Assembly: GCF_000685215.1 (NCBI RefSeq)
Contig: NZ_ARYJ01000004.1
Span: 248,001-312,000, forward strand
Origin: Hyphomonas jannaschiana VP2
GTDB lineage: Bacteria; Pseudomonadota; Alphaproteobacteria; Caulobacterales; Hyphomonadaceae
Direction: 5' to 3'
DNA length: 64,000 bases
The stretch's first letter is position 1. Each line of letters begins with the position of its first letter. The position numbers were made by a program, and so were the translations under genes. Positions 43,025 to 51,942 of this stretch are shown piece by piece. The notes beneath the pieces are model-generated. The model ran no database searches. It saw only the letters and a program-made list of their open reading frames with translations, and was not told the DNA's origin.

Positions 43025-43085
43025 GGATTGTCCTCCCTTTACGGGGAGTGTGCCGGGCCTTCGCTGGCGAGGCAAGGCGTCGTGA

Positions 43086-43907
43086 CTATGATACCGGACG
43101 GGTGAGGGTCAGATCCTGCGCCAGCCCTTTCGCAAACGCGGTTTTGCGATGTGAAATGCCGATTTTGCGGCTTCCGGTCTCGACGTCGCGCAGGGGCAAA
43201 ATCGTGATGTCGTCACGCCCGTCTCCATGCGAGCGGGGGACAAAAGCGACCCCCAGCCCGGCAGCCACCAGCTCCAGCAACTGGCTGTCATTCATGGCCT
43301 GCGCGACGGGGGACACGAGAGAGGGGGCAAGCTGCATATGATCCGCGTTCGGGCAATAGGGCCGGTGGATCAGCGGATAGTCCTGCAGATCGGCCAGATC
43401 CAGACCGGATTGTGAGGCGAGCGGATGAAAGCGCGCGACAGCGACGCAGAATGGCTCTTCCGTCAGGGGGATGAAGGCGTGATTTCCCGGAACGCAGGCT
43501 TCCGAAAGATAGGCAATATCGCTGTCTTCTGCGGTTTCGGTGAAGCTGAAGGTCAATGTCGGGGATTTGCGGCGGACGCGGCTCAGGTCCGCAGCAATCC
43601 CGTGAACGAGAATGTCGGGCGCGCAATGAAAGCGGACGGTCTGCTGCGGCAGGTCGCGCAGCCTGGCTTCCAGAGTCGAGAGATGGGTGACGCTCTGCTC
43701 CGCGTCGGAATAGAGCTTTCGGGCCAGCACGGTCGGTGTCAGGCCGGACTTGGATCGCTGAAACAAAGGTCCGCCCAGCGTTTCTTCCAGCTTCTGGATC
43801 GCTGCCGACACGGTCGGCTGGCTGACGCCATTCGCACGTGCTGCCTGGCTGAAGGTTCCAGCCTCGAAGGCACTGGTGAAGTAGCGCAGTGTGGTCAGAT
43901 CTATCAT
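43086..43907 (-). CDS. LysR-family transcriptional regulator
   Basis: The 273-residue protein has an N-terminal winged HTH (LRYFTSAFEAGTFSQAARAN, GVSQPTVSAAIQKLEETLGG, PLFQRSKSGLTPT) and a C-terminal periplasmic-binding-like sensor domain. ATG at 43907 is used; the frame's earlier TTG at 43913 is weak. A 15-bp palindrome (43906-43920) overlaps the start, as expected for an autoregulatory site. The divergent gene at 44003 encodes an NTF2-like protein and is the likely target. The inducer is not predictable. Confidence 0.92.
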   Translation of the reverse strand: MIDLTTLRYFTSAFEAGTFSQAARANGVSQPTVSAAIQKLEETLGGPLFQRSKSGLTPTVLARKLYSDAEQSVTHLSTLEARLRDLPQQTVRFHCAPDILVHGIAADLSRVRRKSPTLTFSFTETAEDSDIAYLSEACVPGNHAFIPLTEEPFCVAVARFHPLASQSGLDLADLQDYPLIHRPYCPNADHMQLAPSLVSPVAQAMNDSQLLELVAAGLGVAFVPRSHGDGRDDITILPLRDVETGSRKIGISHRKTAFAKGLAQDLTLTRPVS

Positions 43908-43920
43908 AGTCAATGACTAT
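43906..43920. promoter_or_regulatory. 15-bp palindrome at the LysR divergent promoter
   Basis: ATAGTCA-A-TGACTAT is a perfect dyad over the LysR start codon, followed by an AT-rich stretch (43920-43950) that looks like divergent promoters. It is the prime candidate for a LysR operator. Confidence 0.55.
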
Positions 43921-44002
43921 ATCAAATATATATAAAATAGCAATTACCTAATCTTTGGTGCGGTCGCATATGGAAGGCATCACAGCGAAAGGAGCTTTGA
44001 AC

Positions 44003-44410
44003 ATGCAACCGACCCTTACCAAAACAGCAGAGACGACCATTGGGCAGGTCCTTTCCAGGTTCGCTGCCGGCGATCCGTCCATCTTCGAACTGATTGCGGA
44101 CGACGTGGATTTCCGCATCGACCACTTCCGCGACGAGGCGGATACAAGCTGGCAGCTGGCAAATTCCCGCGAGGCCCTGATGGGTGTGATCGTGCGGCTT
44201 GGCCAGGAGGTCTTTCCAAAGGGCACGGAAGCGCTGGGAATTGATGTCTTCGCGTTGGGAGATGGCTGGCATCTGACGCGCTTCAATCAGCGCTTCTTCT
44301 ACGGTGAGAGACAGTGCGACGTGACGAGCGTGACGTTCATCATCTCACATGAGACGGATGGTTTGCTGGATTACTTCCGCGAGAACGTCACGAATATTGT
44401 GAACGTCTAA
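44003..44410 (+). CDS. NTF2-like / SnoaL-type protein, LysR-linked
   Basis: The 135-residue protein resembles the SnoaL/NTF2 fold: helix GQVLSRFAAGDPSIFELIAD, strands with DVDFRIDHFRDEADTSW and WHLTRFNQRFFYGERQCDV ending in helix GLLDYFRENV. A strong ribosome site (AAAGGAGC) is 8 bases upstream. The divergent LysR gene shares an AT-rich promoter, so LysR probably controls it. The family often isomerises or binds small ligands; the ligand is unknown. Its stop overlaps the convergent oppC-type stop by 3 bases. Confidence 0.75.
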   Translation: MQPTLTKTAETTIGQVLSRFAAGDPSIFELIADDVDFRIDHFRDEADTSWQLANSREALMGVIVRLGQEVFPKGTEALGIDVFALGDGWHLTRFNQRFFYGERQCDVTSVTFIISHETDGLLDYFRENVTNIVNV

Positions 44411-45318
44411 CGGTCCTTCGGGTCCAGCGCGTCGCGCAGGCCGTCGCCGATGAAGTTCAGGCAGAGCAGGGTGACGGCCATCGTCCCGGCCGGTGCGAGG
44501 AGCATCCAGGGCTTCTCCTCCATCCGGGCTGCGCCATCGGAGATCAGAACGCCCAGCGAGGTCAGCGGTTCGTTCACGCCGAGGCCGAGGAAGGAGAGGA
44601 AGCTCTCCGCCAGGATCACGACCGGAATGGTCAGCGTGACATAGACGGCCACCGGGCCGATCACATTCGGCAGGATGTGGCGCAGGATGATGGCGCGGCG
44701 GCTGACGCCGGCGGCACGGGCGGCCTCGATGAATTCCTTGCCCTTGATGGCAAGCGTCTGGCCGCGGACGATCCGCGCCATGGTCAGCCATTCAATGGCC
44801 CCGATGGCGGCGAAGATCAGGAAGATGTTCCGTTCGAACACGGTCAGCAGCAGGATGACGAAGAAGATGAAGGGCAGGGCGTAGAGCACATCCACGATGC
44901 GCATCATGAAATTGTCGATCCGGCCGCCGAGATAGCCGGCGGTCGCGCCCCAGGTCACGCCGATGACGAGGCTGACGGCCGTTGCCACCACGCCGACCAT
45001 CAGCGAGATGCGCAGGCCGATCATCAGGCGGGCCAGCAGGTCGCGGCCCTGAAGGTCTGTGCCGAGGAGGTGCCAGTCCTCGAGTGTGGGCGCGATGGCG
45101 CGGGCATCGGAAATGGTTCGGTAATCATGCACCCAGACCATCGGGCCGATCAGGGCGATGACGACCAGTACGCCGAGCACCCACATCGAGGCCACGGCGG
45201 CCTTGTTGTGGAACAGGCGGGCACGGGCATCGTCCCACAGGGAGCGGCCCCCGGCGATCGCCTGGTTGACGGGTTCGACGCGTCCGGTCGGGTCAAGAAG
45301 CGGGTCAGCCTGGCTCAT
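44407..45318 (-). CDS. oppC: Peptide/nickel ABC transporter permease, OppC/DppC type
   Basis: The 303-residue inner-membrane protein has an N-terminal helix (~38-58), and five more helices. The EAA loop FIEAARAAGVSRRAIILRHI, LPNVIGPVA contacts the ATPase and is intact. The OppC_N-like start LLDPTGRVEPVNQ is visible. It overlaps the upstream oppB-type gene by one base. Oligopeptide importers need OppA (binding) and OppD/OppF (ATPases), none of which is present in the window. It may pair with components encoded elsewhere. Confidence 0.93.
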   Translation of the reverse strand: MSQADPLLDPTGRVEPVNQAIAGGRSLWDDARARLFHNKAAVASMWVLGVLVVIALIGPMVWVHDYRTISDARAIAPTLEDWHLLGTDLQGRDLLARLMIGLRISLMVGVVATAVSLVIGVTWGATAGYLGGRIDNFMMRIVDVLYALPFIFFVILLLTVFERNIFLIFAAIGAIEWLTMARIVRGQTLAIKGKEFIEAARAAGVSRRAIILRHILPNVIGPVAVYVTLTIPVVILAESFLSFLGLGVNEPLTSLGVLISDGAARMEEKPWMLLAPAGTMAVTLLCLNFIGDGLRDALDPKDR

Positions 45319-46295
45319 CAGTCGTACTTCACTTTCGGGTCGAGCACCGCGTACAGGATGTCGGCAACGAGGTTCAGGAGCACGATCAGGCCAGCATAAA
45401 CGATGATCGCGCCCATCACGAGCGTGTAGTCGCGATTGAGGGCGCCATTGACGAAGTAGGAGCCGAGCCCCGGCAGGCCGAACACTTTCTCGATCACGAC
45501 CGAGCCGGTCATCACCCGTGCCATCGCCGGTCCGGCATAGGAGATCAGCGGCAGCAGCGCGGCGGGCAGCGCGTGCCGGGCGATTACCTGGCGCTCGGAC
45601 AGGCCTTTCGAGCGGGCAGTGCGGATATGGTTGGAGCGCATCGTCTCGATGATGGAGGCGCGCATCAGGCGGGAAATGATGGCGATCTGCGGTAGCGCCA
45701 GCGTGATGACCGGCAGGGTCATATTGTGCCAGTTCATGCCGATATTGGGGTAGGTGCCCAGGCCGCCGACGGCAAATATGCCCGCGCCGAGGGCAAAAAT
45801 GAGGATCAGGATCGGCCCGGTCACAAAGGTTGGGATGGAAATCCCGAACATGGCGAGCCCCATGACGCCATAATCAGCCGAGGAATTCTGCCTGAGCCCC
45901 GCAAATACGCCCAGCAATGTGCCCAGCGTTATGCCCAGGATCATCGCCAGAGAGCCGATCGTGAGCGAAATCGGCAGGCCGTCGGCGATCAGGTCGTTCA
46001 CGCTCTTGCCGAGTGTCTTGTAAGAGGGGCCGAAATCGCCCTGCAGCACACCGCCGACATAGTCGAAATATTGCTCGTGCAGAGGCTTGTCGAAGCCGAA
46101 TTTGGCGGCGATCGCCTTTTCAGTGGCCGCCGGCAGTTTGCGTTCGCCGTCGAAAGGTCCGCCAGGGGCTGCGCGCATCATCAGGAAGGCCATGGTGATG
46201 ATGGCCAGCATGGTGGGAATGGCGATCAGCAGGCGCCGGGCAGTATAGGCCCAGGGGATCCGGCTGAAGGCGCGCTGCAGGGAGGACAAGGGCAA
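45318..46295 (-). CDS. oppB: Peptide/nickel ABC transporter permease, OppB/DppB type
   Basis: The 325-residue permease has the OppB signature: TM1 near ~20-42, the GPSYKTLGKSVNDLIADGLP segment, and the EAA loop HIRTARSKGLSERQVIARHA. The frame starts with TTG (46295); no ATG precedes TM1, and a GGAAAT lies before the TTG, so the start is uncertain. The downstream oppC gene overlaps by one base. No ATPase or binding-protein gene is adjacent, making this an orphan permease pair. Confidence 0.9.
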   Translation of the reverse strand: MPLSSLQRAFSRIPWAYTARRLLIAIPTMLAIITMAFLMMRAAPGGPFDGERKLPAATEKAIAAKFGFDKPLHEQYFDYVGGVLQGDFGPSYKTLGKSVNDLIADGLPISLTIGSLAMILGITLGTLLGVFAGLRQNSSADYGVMGLAMFGISIPTFVTGPILILIFALGAGIFAVGGLGTYPNIGMNWHNMTLPVITLALPQIAIISRLMRASIIETMRSNHIRTARSKGLSERQVIARHALPAALLPLISYAGPAMARVMTGSVVIEKVFGLPGLGSYFVNGALNRDYTLVMGAIIVYAGLIVLLNLVADILYAVLDPKVKYD

Positions 46296-46421
46296 ATTTC
46301 CGTCGTTGTTGCAGGGCGGTCGTGAAAAGGTGTTCCGTCAAAACCTTGGCAGAACGCACATCCTTCCTTAGCTAGGTATCCGAATCGATCAAGACCGTCT
46401 CAACAGACAGGACCCTCCCAA

Positions 46422-46832
46422 ATGGCTGATATACGCCGCGTAACAGACGCATTCGCCGTTGCTCCGCAAATTTCCGAAAAAGATGTCGAAGAAATCGCTG
46501 CAGCCGGTTTCAAGACCATCATTGCCAACCGGCCGGACGGGGAAGGCGGCATCGAACAGCCGCGGATGGGGCCGATCCGGGCCAAAGCCGAAGCTCTTGG
46601 CCTGACCTTTGTGGCGCTGCCGTTTTCGGGCGCCCCGACGCCGGAAATCGTAGAACGTATGGGCGGAATCCTCAATGAGGCGCCTCAGCCGGTGCTGGCC
46701 TATTGCCGCACCGGGACCCGTTGTATCACCGCCTGGGCGCTGACCCATGCGGGACAGGGCACCAGCCAGGAAATTGTCGACGCTGCAGCAGGCGCGGGCT
46801 ACGATCTTTCCAGTATCGAATCACTGCTCTAA
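46422..46832 (+). CDS. TIGR01244/DUF442-type phosphatase-like protein
   Basis: The 136-residue protein matches the beta-lactamase-hydrolase-like phosphatase domain (DUF442). It has VAPQISEKDVEEIAAAGFK, IIANRPDGEGG and the PTP loop YCRTGTRC (CX5R, Cys and Arg present). This loop can dephosphorylate phospho-amino acids or bind sulfur, and the domain is often fused to an MBL domain. Here an MBL-fold gene lies only two genes downstream (47942). The ATG sits after a GACAGGACCCTCCC leader. Confidence 0.85.
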   Translation: MADIRRVTDAFAVAPQISEKDVEEIAAAGFKTIIANRPDGEGGIEQPRMGPIRAKAEALGLTFVALPFSGAPTPEIVERMGGILNEAPQPVLAYCRTGTRCITAWALTHAGQGTSQEIVDAAAGAGYDLSSIESLL

Positions 46833-46966
46833 GGGCAGTTCCGTATGGCCGGTGATCACAAATGCGCCGCATTAAGTGTGTTGTCAGTGAGCTGGCGGCG
46901 TGCGAGGCAGGAAACCGGCCGCGAACCGTGTTGTGATACATTGTTCGCCAGTCAGGAGAGTACGGT

Positions 46967-47905
46967 ATGACAGACCGGTTGTGGCTGACCGATTTCAAGT
47001 ACGACGACGGCGCAATGCTGGTGAAGAAAACCGGTGCACGGATTCCGCTCACCCTGTCGCTGTTCAATGACGTTTTCACATGGCTCGCTTTCTATGGTGC
47101 GGCCCAGTCCTGGCGCATCTGGCGCCGGATCGAGGGCCACAAGCGCCCGACCATCGCTTTCTATCCTGACAAGCCGCGCCCCTGGTATTTCATCTGGCCT
47201 GTGATGCATGTGGCTGGCGCGAAGCTGATCGACGATGTGACCAAGGCCGACATCGTCATGCAGTTCGACGACTGCACCGAGACCAACAACAAGCTGCCGG
47301 ACGTCAAGGAAGGCGCACGCCTCGTCAATTTCGCCTGCCACGATGTGTCGAAGTCCAAAGTGGGCATCGCCTTCGAAAAGGCCGCCGGTTATTCGCTGGC
47401 GGTCGATCCGACAACGTATCCTGGCCGGATGGTGGAAAAGTCCGAACTCAACGCCGCCCATGACGGGCGCGTACTCGAAGGCCCGCTGGATGAGGCCGTA
47501 CCGGGCAAATGCTATCAGGTGCTTGTCGATAACGAGATCGAAGGCGGCCTCGTCGAAGATCTGCGCTGCTGCCTTGTGAATGGCTCACCGGTCGTCGTTT
47601 TCCGCAAGCGCCGCCCGCTGGAACGCCGTTTCGCCAATGAGAATGTCGAAGTGCTTCTGGATGAGCCTCGCAATTGTTACACGGCGGATGAAATCACCGT
47701 GATCGAGCGCTTTGCTGAGGAAATGGGTCTGGACTGGGGCGGCATTGACTGTCTACGTGACCGCAATAGCGGACGACTCTATATCGTCGATGCGAACAAG
47801 ACCGACATGGGCCCGCCGGTTGCCCTGAAGCTTGGGTCCAAGCTGAGGGCGACGCGCCGTATGGCACAGGCTTTCGGGACACGGTTCGCGCCGAAACGGC
47901 GATAA
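46967..47905 (+). CDS. ATP-grasp-like protein
   Basis: The 312-residue protein has a C-terminal stretch LDWGGIDCLRDRNSGRLYIV followed by DANKTDMGPP, a layout seen at the metal/ATP site of ATP-grasp enzymes. Upstream residues YPGRMVEKSELNAAHDGR contain a Lys that could bind ATP. Overall sequence is not close to any ligase whose product I can name. It may ligate a carboxylate to an amine. It lies between the DUF442 and MBL genes, which could form a small pathway. Function is inferred only from motif shape. Confidence 0.5.
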   Translation: MTDRLWLTDFKYDDGAMLVKKTGARIPLTLSLFNDVFTWLAFYGAAQSWRIWRRIEGHKRPTIAFYPDKPRPWYFIWPVMHVAGAKLIDDVTKADIVMQFDDCTETNNKLPDVKEGARLVNFACHDVSKSKVGIAFEKAAGYSLAVDPTTYPGRMVEKSELNAAHDGRVLEGPLDEAVPGKCYQVLVDNEIEGGLVEDLRCCLVNGSPVVVFRKRRPLERRFANENVEVLLDEPRNCYTADEITVIERFAEEMGLDWGGIDCLRDRNSGRLYIVDANKTDMGPPVALKLGSKLRATRRMAQAFGTRFAPKRR

Positions 47906-47941
47906 GGGCATGTCTGCAGGCTGAATATCGAGAGACTGCAA

Positions 47942-48853
47942 ATGGCCATCCCTTACATCAAGGAAATTGAATTCGAATACGGTGTCGTCCAGCAGATGAC
48001 GCCGCTGATCCGCCGGGTGATCGCAAACAATCCCGGCCCCTTCACCTATGTCGGAACCGGGGTTTACATCATCGGGCATGGCGAAGTGGCCGTGCTTGAT
48101 CCGGGGCCGGAGCAGCCGGAACATTTCGAGGCGCTGAAAAAAGCGCTGGAAGGCGAGACGGTTACCCACGTTCTGGTCAGCCATGGCCACTCCGATCACT
48201 CACCGCTGGCCCAGCCGCTGGCCGAGTGGGCGGGCTGCAAGACCTATGCGAAGAATTGCGGCGTGCCGACTGCCAAGGGCGAGCTTGGCAGTGCGGACGA
48301 TCTCGGCTTCATGCCGGATGTCAAAGTCGGCGATGGCGATGTGATTTCGGGCCCTGGCTGGACGCTGGATGTGATTGAGACGCCCGGCCACACCTGCAAT
48401 CATCTCTGCTTCGGTCTGCGTGAAGAGAATACCTGCCTGTCAGGCGATCATATCATGGGCTGGTCCACCACGGTCGTCGCCCCGCCGGACGGGGACATGG
48501 GCGACTATATGCGCAGCCTCGAGAAGATCCGTGCGATGAATTTCGACGCGCTCTATCCGACGCATGGTGATCCGGTGAAGGGACGTGACTTCGTCGAACA
48601 TTTCATCACCGAATATGCCGAGCATCGCCGCGAGCGTGAGCGGGCCATCCTGCATCATCTTTCGGAAGGGGAGAATCTGATCCCCGAAATGGTGAAAGAG
48701 ATGTACAAGGACGTCGACAAGCGCCTCCATCCGGCAGCGGCCATGTCGGTTCTCGGCCACATGATCGAACTGGTAAAAACCGGCCGCGTCACCACGCCAG
48801 ACGATAAGCCGACTGTGCGGTCTCACTTCGAACTGGTGCGCTCCGCGGCCTGA
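47942..48853 (+). CDS. MBL-fold metallo-hydrolase (LACTB2-like)
   Basis: The 303-residue protein has the metal-binding signature SHGHSDHSP near 80, HTCNHLCFG and LSGDHIMGWSTTVVAPP with the third and fourth metal ligands, and PTHGDPVKG for the last His. A winged-helix-like C-terminal portion (~220-290, LIPEMVKEMYKDVDKRLHPA) fits LACTB2-type enzymes. These hydrolyse esters, thioesters or RNA. It is 36 bases from the ATP-grasp-like gene and probably cotranscribed. It converges on the E1 enzyme gene. Confidence 0.9.
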   Translation: MAIPYIKEIEFEYGVVQQMTPLIRRVIANNPGPFTYVGTGVYIIGHGEVAVLDPGPEQPEHFEALKKALEGETVTHVLVSHGHSDHSPLAQPLAEWAGCKTYAKNCGVPTAKGELGSADDLGFMPDVKVGDGDVISGPGWTLDVIETPGHTCNHLCFGLREENTCLSGDHIMGWSTTVVAPPDGDMGDYMRSLEKIRAMNFDALYPTHGDPVKGRDFVEHFITEYAEHRRERERAILHHLSEGENLIPEMVKEMYKDVDKRLHPAAAMSVLGHMIELVKTGRVTTPDDKPTVRSHFELVRSAA

Positions 48854-48859
48854 TCCCGC

Positions 48860-51247
48860 CTAGCGAACGCTGAGGCCGATCCGCCGGCCAGCGGAGAGAT
48901 AGTTCGCTGCCGCCACGATCGAGTCTGCATCGATCATGAAGTGCCGGTAGAGGTCATCGATCGTGCCGGTTTGCCCGAAGTGCTCGACGCCGAGCGGCGC
49001 AGTGCGATGGCCCATGACGCTGCCGATCCAGGCGAGCGTCGCCGGGTGGCCATCGGTCACCGTGATCAGCGTTGCATCGCGCGGAACATCCGCCATCAGA
49101 CGTTCAATCTGGCTGGTCGCATCCCTATGACCGCGGGCCCGAGCGCGGCGCGCTGCGGTCCAGCCGGAGTTCAGCCGGTCTGCCGACGTAATCGCCAGCA
49201 CGCCGATGTCACGCCGGTCATTGCCGATGCGCCCGGCGGCCTCAATGGCTTCCGGGGCGACGCAGCCCTGATAGGCAATCACGACTTCGCAGTTCGGGCC
49301 GGGCTCGCGCAGCCAGTAGGCGCCATCGACGACACCCTGCCGGAAGGCCTGGTCGTCGCGTGCCTTTAGGTCCAGCTGTTCCAGCGGTCGCGTCGTCAGG
49401 CGGAGGTAGACCGAGCCCCCGGTCTCGTCGCGCAGCCAGGTGCGTTCGTCCGGATCGTTCTCGCCGCTGCGCTGGAGATAGTCGAAGCTCCAGTCCATGA
49501 TGATGGAGAGCTCGTCGAGATAGGCGGGTTCGAAGCTGACAAGGCCGTCCTGGCTCATCCCGATCAGCTGCGCGCCGATGGACTGGTGCGCGCCGCCTTC
49601 CGGGGCGAGCGTCACGCCCGACGGCGTACCGGCGATGATGAAGCGGGCATCCTGATAGCAGGCATAGTTCAGCGCATCGAGGCCGCGCGCCACGAACGGG
49701 TCATAGACCGTACCGATGGGGATCAGCCGTTCGCCGAACAGGGAATGCGACAGGCCCGCTGCGCCAAGCAGCAGGAAGAGGTTCATCTCCGCAATGCCAA
49801 GCTCGATATGCTGGCCAGCCGGTGAGAACTGCCATTTCTGCGTTGAGGGGATGCGCTGCTGGCGGAAGGTGTCTTCCTTTTCCGTCCGGGCAAAGAGGGA
49901 GCGCCGGTTCACCCATGGACCGAGATTGGTGGAGGAGGTGACATCCGGTGAGGTCGTCAGGATGCGGTCCGCAATCTCGCTCTCGCCCTTGGCCAGCGTA
50001 TCGAGGATCTTGCCGAAGCCGGCCTGCGTGGAGAGCGTGCGGTCGTCCAGGAAGACGGGGCCGGGGCTTTTGACCCGGGGCGCCGTGAACCGGCGGGAGC
50101 CTGCCGCGAAGAACGGCACCTTGCCAAGGAAGGCATTCATCCCGTCCTTGTCTTCGACGGTCGCCAGCTTCTCCCATTCCTCGCCCTCCGGCACGCCCAT
50201 ATGCTGCTGGAAGTCCGCCATCTGTGCCGGATTCATCAGGCCGGCATGATTGTCCTTGTGGCCCGCCAACGGCGTGCCCCAGCCCTTGATTGTGTAAGCG
50301 AGGAACACGGTCGGCCGGTCATCGGTGATGCTGTCAAAGGCCTCGGTCAGCGTCTCGAGGCACTGGCCGCCGAGATTGTTCATCAGGGCGTTCAGCTCCT
50401 CGTCGCTGCGTTTCGAGAGCAGGGCAGAGACGTCGCCCTGATCGCCGAGGTCGTCCATCAGGCGCTTGCGCCAGGCAGCGCCGCCCTGATAGGTCAGCGC
50501 CGAATAATCCGCATTCGGACAGGATTGGATCCAGGATTTTAGCGCCTCGCCGCCCGGCTCCTCAAAGGCTGCCCGCTGCAAGGCGCCGTGGCGCAGCACG
50601 ACAACGCGCCAGCCGAAGGCCTTGAAGATCGACTCGATCTTCTCCCACAGGCCCTCATGCACGACGCCGTCGAGGCTCTGGCGGTTATAGTCGATGATCC
50701 ACCAGGTATTGCGCAGGTCGTGTTTCCAGCCTTCCTGCAGGCACTCGTAAACGTTGCCTTCGTCAAGCTCCGCATCGCCCACCAGCGCGACCATGCGGCC
50801 AAGCGGGCGCTCTTCCGCCCAGTCCTTGGCGGCGAGATAGTCCTGCACGAGGGAGGCGAACGCCGTCTCTGCCACGCCCAGACCGACCGACCCGGTGGAG
50901 AAGTCCACATCGTCCACATCCTTGGTGCGGCTCGGATAGGACTGCGCGCCGCCATAACCGCGGAAATTCTTCAGCTTCTCCAGTGTCTGGTTGCCCATGA
51001 TGTACTGCATCGCGTGGAAAACAGGCGAGGCATGCGGCTTCACCGCCACGCGATCTTCGGGCCTCAGCGTGTGGAAATAGAGCGCCGTCATGATCGACAC
51101 CATCGAGGCGCAGGAGGCCTGGTGCCCGCCCACTTTCACATCGCCTTCGCCCTTCGGGCGCAGGTGATTGGCATTGTGCACCATCCAGGCGGAAAGCCAG
51201 AGCAGGCGTTGTTCGAGGGTTTTGAGATGATCCAGCTCGTTCGGCAT
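48860..51247 (-). CDS. AceE/MdeB-like 2-oxoacid dehydrogenase E1 (transketolase-like)
   Basis: The 795-residue thiamine-diphosphate enzyme resembles homodimeric pyruvate dehydrogenase E1 (AceE) and MdeB of Pseudomonas. Motifs: HQASCASMVSIMTALYF, a GDAELDEGNVYECLQEG ThDP/Mg site (GD...N), TIKGWGTPLAGHKDNHAG and the C-terminal transketolase domain with ELGIAEMNLFLLLGAAG. No E2/E3 genes are adjacent. It is divergent from an Lrp-type regulator, an arrangement like mdeR-mdeB for 2-oxobutyrate oxidation, though mdeA is missing. The substrate is inferred, not shown. Confidence 0.85.
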   Translation of the reverse strand: MPNELDHLKTLEQRLLWLSAWMVHNANHLRPKGEGDVKVGGHQASCASMVSIMTALYFHTLRPEDRVAVKPHASPVFHAMQYIMGNQTLEKLKNFRGYGGAQSYPSRTKDVDDVDFSTGSVGLGVAETAFASLVQDYLAAKDWAEERPLGRMVALVGDAELDEGNVYECLQEGWKHDLRNTWWIIDYNRQSLDGVVHEGLWEKIESIFKAFGWRVVVLRHGALQRAAFEEPGGEALKSWIQSCPNADYSALTYQGGAAWRKRLMDDLGDQGDVSALLSKRSDEELNALMNNLGGQCLETLTEAFDSITDDRPTVFLAYTIKGWGTPLAGHKDNHAGLMNPAQMADFQQHMGVPEGEEWEKLATVEDKDGMNAFLGKVPFFAAGSRRFTAPRVKSPGPVFLDDRTLSTQAGFGKILDTLAKGESEIADRILTTSPDVTSSTNLGPWVNRRSLFARTEKEDTFRQQRIPSTQKWQFSPAGQHIELGIAEMNLFLLLGAAGLSHSLFGERLIPIGTVYDPFVARGLDALNYACYQDARFIIAGTPSGVTLAPEGGAHQSIGAQLIGMSQDGLVSFEPAYLDELSIIMDWSFDYLQRSGENDPDERTWLRDETGGSVYLRLTTRPLEQLDLKARDDQAFRQGVVDGAYWLREPGPNCEVVIAYQGCVAPEAIEAAGRIGNDRRDIGVLAITSADRLNSGWTAARRARARGHRDATSQIERLMADVPRDATLITVTDGHPATLAWIGSVMGHRTAPLGVEHFGQTGTIDDLYRHFMIDADSIVAAANYLSAGRRIGLSVR

Positions 51248-51339
51248 GTCTGTTTCCCTTTACCACATAACTGCCTTCCGGACGCAGCGGGTGTCCTGTT
51301 GCGTACGGGTCATTGTGTTTGGGGAGATTACCATCCGGC

Positions 51340-51422
51340 CCGCAGGAAATCCCACTAATTCACATTGTCATTTGACCATATAGTTATGTATTTTACTCCA
51401 GATTTGATATTTAGAGGTGATA
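51340..51422. promoter_or_regulatory. AT-rich divergent promoter, Lrp/E1 pair
   Basis: A strongly AT-rich segment sits between the E1 gene and the Lrp gene, unlike its GC-rich surroundings. Lrp/AsnC proteins favour such AT-rich curved sites, so it is the probable regulator-binding region. Confidence 0.5.
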
Positions 51423-51926
51423 ATGACTGCTCTGGATAAAATTGACATCAGGATTCTTGATTCCCTGACCGAGCAGGGCCGGATCAGCATTTCCGATCTG
51501 TCTGCCGCCGTCGGCCTGTCGCAGACGCCGACGGTGAACCGTATTCGCAAGCTGGAAGAGATGGGCGTGATTCAGGGTTATCAGGCGCACCTGTCAGAGG
51601 CGCTGCTGGGCGGCGCTTTCTCGGTCTTCACCTGGGTGTCTCTGGTCGACCAGAAGCGCCAGACCCTGTCTGTTTTCGAGAAGACGATGGAGGAATCGCC
51701 TGAAGTCATGGATTGCTATCTCATGACCGGAGACGATGACTATCTGCTCCGCATTGCCGTGGACGGTCTGGACGAGTTTGAACGCTTCCTGACAGAGCGG
51801 CTGGCCGGTCTGTCGGAAGTGCGCAGCATCAAGTCCAGCTTCGCCCTGCGTCCCGTGGTGCAGAAGCGCCGTCCGCCGGAACTTTCCCGGCAGGTGCAGG
51901 CCAATCAGATCCAGGCGCGTAAGTGA
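51423..51926 (+). CDS. Lrp/AsnC-family transcriptional regulator
   Basis: The 167-residue protein has an N-terminal HTH (LDKIDIRILDSLTEQGRISI; VGLSQTPTVNRIRKLEEMGV) and a C-terminal RAM (AsnC) ligand-binding domain with VMDCYLMTGDDDYLLRIAVD. It binds amino acids or related metabolites as an octamer and regulates genes. The ATG at 51423 has GAGG 5 bases before it. It is divergent from the E1 enzyme and probably controls it, as MdeR does for mdeAB in Pseudomonas. Confidence 0.95.
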   Translation: MTALDKIDIRILDSLTEQGRISISDLSAAVGLSQTPTVNRIRKLEEMGVIQGYQAHLSEALLGGAFSVFTWVSLVDQKRQTLSVFEKTMEESPEVMDCYLMTGDDDYLLRIAVDGLDEFERFLTERLAGLSEVRSIKSSFALRPVVQKRRPPELSRQVQANQIQARK

Positions 51927-51942
51927 AGTTCCGCGGCCCGGT

